Shown piece by piece: positions 6,435 through 7,932 of a stretch of 7,932 bases of DNA. The DNA is from DASUVJ01 sp036378995 (GTDB lineage Bacteria; Patescibacteriota; Saccharimonadia; Saccharimonadales; Saccharimonadaceae). The position numbers and the translations under genes were made by a program. The notes below the pieces were generated by a model. The model had not been told where the DNA came from. It made no database searches and saw only the letters and a program-made list of their open reading frames with translations. Positions within the stretch are counted from its first letter, which is position 1. Each line of letters opens with the position of its first letter. Location of the stretch: assembly GCA_036378995.1 (NCBI GenBank), contig DASUVJ010000038.1:1-7932 (forward strand), in the 5' to 3' direction.

Positions 6435-6590
6435 ATGGTGAAAAAAGCAGCAAAAAAGACAGTAAAGAAAACGGTGGCAAAGAAGTCTGCGAAAAAGGTT
6501 GATTTTGAGCCTAACAAGATGACCTTTGCCGTTGCGTCGCTTTCTGCTGTAACGCTGGTACTTCTTGCGATCATCGCGATGTACTCGTAA
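6435..6590 (+). CDS. Small lysine-rich single-pass membrane protein, unknown function
   Basis: This 51-residue protein falls below common length cut-offs. Residues 1-21 are a basic Lys/Ala/Thr/Val repeat (MVKKAAKKTVKKTVAKKSAK), resembling histone-like KKAAKK tails. A short linker, KVDFEPNK, follows. Residues about 30-49 form one hydrophobic helix (FAVASLSAVTLVLLAIIAMY) at the extreme C-terminus. The positive-inside rule predicts the basic tail in the cytoplasm, where it could bind nucleic acid, membrane lipids or an acidic protein. I chose the second ATG because the promoter places +1 on it; an in-frame ATG at 6417 would add six residues but lies upstream of the -10. Real-gene evidence is the promoter, the coherent composition and a strong terminator directly after the TAA. 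It is divergent from the flavoenzyme gene. No known family is recognised. Confidence 0.78.
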   Translation: MVKKAAKKTVKKTVAKKSAKKVDFEPNKMTFAVASLSAVTLVLLAIIAMYS

Positions 6591-6605
6591 AAATGTGGTT
6601 CATAT

Positions 6606-6638
6606 AAAAACTACCTGCGCGTATGCAGGTAGTTTTTT
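6606..6638. terminator. Bidirectional rho-independent terminator
   Basis: A 13-bp perfect stem (6606-6618 with 6625-6637, core CTACCTGC/GCAGGTAG) closes a 6-nt loop, GCGTAT. The plus strand continues in a T6 run plus TTTT after one G; the minus strand gives T5 then ATAT. It sits between the convergent small-protein and ABC-2 permease genes and can end both transcripts. Confidence 0.9.
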
Positions 6639-6651
6639 GTTTTAAGGGAGA

Positions 6652-7860
6652 TTATCGCCCGACGATTTCTTTCACGCTGAGTTTGCGGCTGTATTCCAGC
6701 GCGCCAAAGCGGAAGATGCGGACACCGATAGCAATGACAATGGCGGTCGTTATAACCAGCAGGGTCGTCGCGATAGCTGCCTCGGTGACAGTAAGATTGC
6801 CTACCGCGTTACGTAGAAGCAGCGGGATCGGCGCGGTTAGCGGGAAGTAACTTAACACTTGCACGATGATCGACTCCGGCGCAGTGATAAACAGCGGCGC
6901 GGCGTAGAGCGGTCCGAACAGGAGTGCTAAAGCTCCACCGAAGAATCCGCCGGCTTCTTTTGCGGTTGGCATAGCGGCGCCAATTGTCATAAGGATTCCA
7001 GCAAACAGGAGGAAGCTGACTAAGAAGACGATAGCACCGAGCGTGATACGCAGCGGATCGAGTGGTATCTGTGACAAGTCGATACTCGGGAGGGTCAGTT
7101 GATGGCGCAGCGCGAAGTAGCCGACGATGATCGGTACCAAAATAACGACCATCTGAATAAGCGCCAAAATGATCAGCGAGAATAGCTTGCCGACAAGCAG
7201 TGTCGTTGGCTTGATTGTTGCGAGGATCATCTCGATGACGCGGTTTTCCTTCTCTTCTGTGACGCTCGTGAGCATCTGGTTACCAAATGTCGCAATCATA
7301 AAGTAGAACAGTATCAGGAACAGACCGGGAGCGATGAGGTTCATGAAGCCTTTGTCTTCGCTGCCGTCAGTCGTGTAGGTCGTAGTGGCAAAGTTGACGT
7401 CACCCTTTAGGATTTTTTGAACGCTCGGGTCAGTCGCTGCCGCGGTCGATTGCTGCAGTAGCTGCTCGGCGACGGCTTGGTAGCGGCTGTTTTCAAACAG
7501 GCCGACATTCTGGCCGTATACCTTTACCTGATCTTTACTGACATCCTTTGGATAGTAAAAGAACGCGTCGAGCTTATCGGCTTTTACATCCGCTTGGCCC
7601 TGTGCGGGATCTTCGATTGTTTTAGCCTTTACTGCGGCTAGGAGTTGTGGCGAGATCAGACCAGATTCGTCAGTAACGCCAATAGAGAATTCTTCTTTCG
7701 ATAACTGCTCTGCCTGCTCATCTGTCGTTTTATTTGAGAAAAAGATGATCAGGCCAATGAACGCCGCGATTACTGGTAGCGAGAGCGCGGAGATCCAGAA
7801 ACTCTTCTTTTTTAGTGTCCGCGAAATCTCAAAGCGGATAACGGTGCCTAAGTTATGCAT
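6652..7860 (-). CDS. ABC-2 type transporter permease, NatB/YhaP-like
   Basis: This is the membrane subunit of an ABC exporter, paired with the ATPase gene that ends 3 bp upstream. It has 402 residues: TM1 at about 22-41, an extracytoplasmic domain (about 42-172), then TM segments near 176-196, 221-248, 271-294, 303-327 and 361-381. The segment SVTEEKENRVIEMILAT (199-215), which follows the second TM helix, is the hallmark of the NatB/ABC-2 group. NatAB of Bacillus exports Na+, but related pairs export drugs, peptides or lipids, so the substrate is open. The N-terminal LKKKSFWI before TM1 fits the positive-inside rule. The start is supported by a GGGGAG SD at 9-nt spacing inside the end of the ATPase gene. 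The gene ends with TAA just before the shared terminator. Confidence 0.92.
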   Translation of the reverse strand: MHNLGTVIRFEISRTLKKKSFWISALSLPVIAAFIGLIIFFSNKTTDEQAEQLSKEEFSIGVTDESGLISPQLLAAVKAKTIEDPAQGQADVKADKLDAFFYYPKDVSKDQVKVYGQNVGLFENSRYQAVAEQLLQQSTAAATDPSVQKILKGDVNFATTTYTTDGSEDKGFMNLIAPGLFLILFYFMIATFGNQMLTSVTEEKENRVIEMILATIKPTTLLVGKLFSLIILALIQMVVILVPIIVGYFALRHQLTLPSIDLSQIPLDPLRITLGAIVFLVSFLLFAGILMTIGAAMPTAKEAGGFFGGALALLFGPLYAAPLFITAPESIIVQVLSYFPLTAPIPLLLRNAVGNLTVTEAAIATTLLVITTAIVIAIGVRIFRFGALEYSRKLSVKEIVGR

Positions 7861-7863
7861 AAT

Positions 7864-7932
7864 TTACTGCTCCCCTGATTTCTGTCCGTAGACCTCGACG
7901 AAAATGTCATCGAGCGATGGACGCTTGACCTC
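7864..7932 (-). CDS. C-terminus of ABC transporter ATPase, NatA-like (5' end missing)
   Basis: Only the last 22 codons and the TAA are present. They read EVKRPSLDDIFVEVYGQKSG EQ, and PSLDDIFVEVYG matches the conserved tail (PSLEDIFxxLxG) of NatA/DrrA-type ATPases. The 3-bp gap to the ABC-2 permease, with the permease SD lying in this coding sequence, confirms the pair. Walker motifs lie beyond the right edge. Confidence 0.82.
   Translation of the reverse strand, partial: EVKRPSLDDIFVEVYGQKSGEQ
7870..7875 (-). promoter_or_regulatory. SD of the ABC-2 permease gene
   Basis: The minus strand reads GGGGAG within the final codons of the ATPase gene, 9 nt before the permease ATG. It fits a coupled, SD-driven internal start. 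Confidence 0.6.

Noticed and set aside
6332..6574. Minus-strand 80-codon ORF over the divergent promoter region and the small membrane protein
   Set aside because: It runs antisense to the small protein gene and through both promoters; its Phe/Ala-rich composition is the complement of the lysine repeat.
1..7932. CRISPR arrays, insertion sequences, tRNA or rRNA genes
   Set aside because: No spaced direct repeats, transposase motifs, terminal inverted repeats or tRNA-like folds were seen; almost all sequence is accounted for by genes.
6652..7932. Naming the ABC-2 pair natAB or assigning Na+ export
   Set aside because: The permease motif supports the family only; related pairs carry many substrates and the ATPase is almost entirely outside the window.

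Overview
The window looks like part of a Candidate Phyla Radiation genome, most likely a Saccharibacteria (TM7) relative. This is an inference from compact gene packing, short intergenic gaps, moderate GC and the style of the proteins (a divergent Gre factor, a small lysine-rich membrane protein, a stand-alone D-lactate-dehydrogenase-like flavoprotein). No rRNA or marker gene is present to fix the taxonomy. The standard code fits: every gene reads through without in-frame stops. All nine visible stop codons are TAA or TAG.

Layout, left to right: (1) 1-382, minus strand, a Gre-family transcription elongation factor cut by the left edge, with its own SD and a tentative promoter in the 135-bp gap before it. 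(2) 518-4665, minus strand, a tight five-gene unit read right to left: HxlR-type regulator, OmpR-family response regulator, sensor histidine kinase, FtsX/MacB-type permease, and LolD/MacB-type ATPase. Gaps inside it are 4, 5, 42 and 8 bp. (3) 4702-6369, minus strand, an FAD-binding 2-hydroxyacid (D-lactate/glycolate type) dehydrogenase. (4) 6435-6590, plus strand, a 51-residue lysine-rich single-pass membrane protein. (5) A bidirectional terminator at 6606-6638. (6) 6652-7932, minus strand, an ABC-2 (NatB-like) permease preceded by the last 22 codons of its NatA-like ATPase.

The five-gene unit reads as a signal-responsive export module. The kinase and regulator would sense an envelope or chemical signal, the HxlR protein could add a second, possibly redox or small-molecule, input, and the MacB-like transporter would be the output. 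The flavoenzyme and the small membrane protein are transcribed divergently from promoters whose -35 boxes overlap, so they probably share control.

The most notable signal is at the starts of transcription units. Three separate promoters (hxlR, the flavoenzyme, the small membrane protein) place the predicted +1 on or one base before the A of an ATG that has no Shine-Dalgarno sequence. Distal genes in the same units instead carry strong AGGAGG sites or sit a few bases after the previous stop. This points to leaderless mRNAs at operon heads. It also means the longest-ORF starts of hxlR and the small protein are probably wrong. A second point of interest is the Gre factor, whose coiled-coil tip lacks the canonical pair of catalytic acids.
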